From: Planctomycetales bacterium
Lineage (GTDB): Bacteria > Planctomycetota > Phycisphaerae > SM23-33
Reading direction: 5' to 3'
Length of the DNA: 13,749 nt
NCBI GenBank assembly: GCA_030642005.1
Contig: DAOWOP010000060.1
Span: forward strand, 1-13,749
The position numbers and the translations under genes are program-made. A model generated the notes under the pieces. It did no database searches, had not been told where the DNA came from, and saw only the letters and a program-made list of their open reading frames with translations. Shown here piece after piece: positions 13,713 to 13,749 of this stretch; position 1 is the first letter of the stretch, and each line of letters begins with the position of its first letter.

Positions 13713-13749
13713 ACGGCCTGCCTCATCCACCGGCCCCGATGAGGCCGCT

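Overview
The window looks like a chromosomal segment of a high-GC, Gram-negative-type bacterium. I suspect a member of the Planctomycetota (Phycisphaerae-like), at moderate confidence. The reasons are the gene style (ECF sigma factor, zinc-less membrane anti-sigma candidate and secreted coiled-coil protein in a row), deoxysugar catabolism genes, an EF-P with a non-standard tip, and intergenic spacers rich in short GC-rich repeats and palindromes. No rRNA, tRNA, CRISPR array, transposase or phage gene is visible.

Layout. 1-797 is a gene-free, repeat-dense region: two copies of an approximately 100-bp module, three related palindromes, a tandem approximately 50-bp repeat, a perfect 26-bp palindrome, and a 10-bp tandem repeat ending just before the first gene. 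798-5703 (+ strand) carries a rhamnulokinase-family sugar kinase, aspartate-semialdehyde dehydrogenase (asd), an L-fucose-isomerase-like protein, and tRNA pseudouridine synthase A (truA). 5696-8335 (- strand) is a compact three-gene operon transcribed in the order ECF sigma factor, membrane protein (probable anti-sigma), secreted coiled-coil protein. It converges on truA with an 8-bp overlap of the ends. 8557-9402 (+) is a multi-pass membrane protein of unknown function. 9446-10032 (-) is a DUF433/DUF5615 toxin-antitoxin-like pair with its own -10 box. 10127-13510 (-) holds rmuC, an elongation factor P gene and pyruvate kinase, as three separately spaced genes. 13511-13749 is another repeat and hairpin spacer.

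How the genes work together. The kinase and the isomerase fit a deoxyhexose (L-rhamnose/L-fucose) catabolic route, but asd lies between them, so the grouping is not a clean operon. asd (lysine/threonine/methionine and diaminopimelate supply), truA, efp, rmuC and pyk are housekeeping genes. The sigma operon is a self-contained signalling unit whose output cannot be read from sequence.

The most informative observation is an approximately 45-bp degenerate second copy of the asd 3' end between the isomerase gene and truA. It suggests that asd and truA were once neighbours and that the isomerase gene was inserted between them with a duplication, or replaced most of a second asd copy. Other points of interest are the EF-P tip, where the usual modified lysine position is Asn, the sigma operon, and the layered repeats upstream of the kinase. 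I did not find a clear novel multi-gene defence or mobile system.
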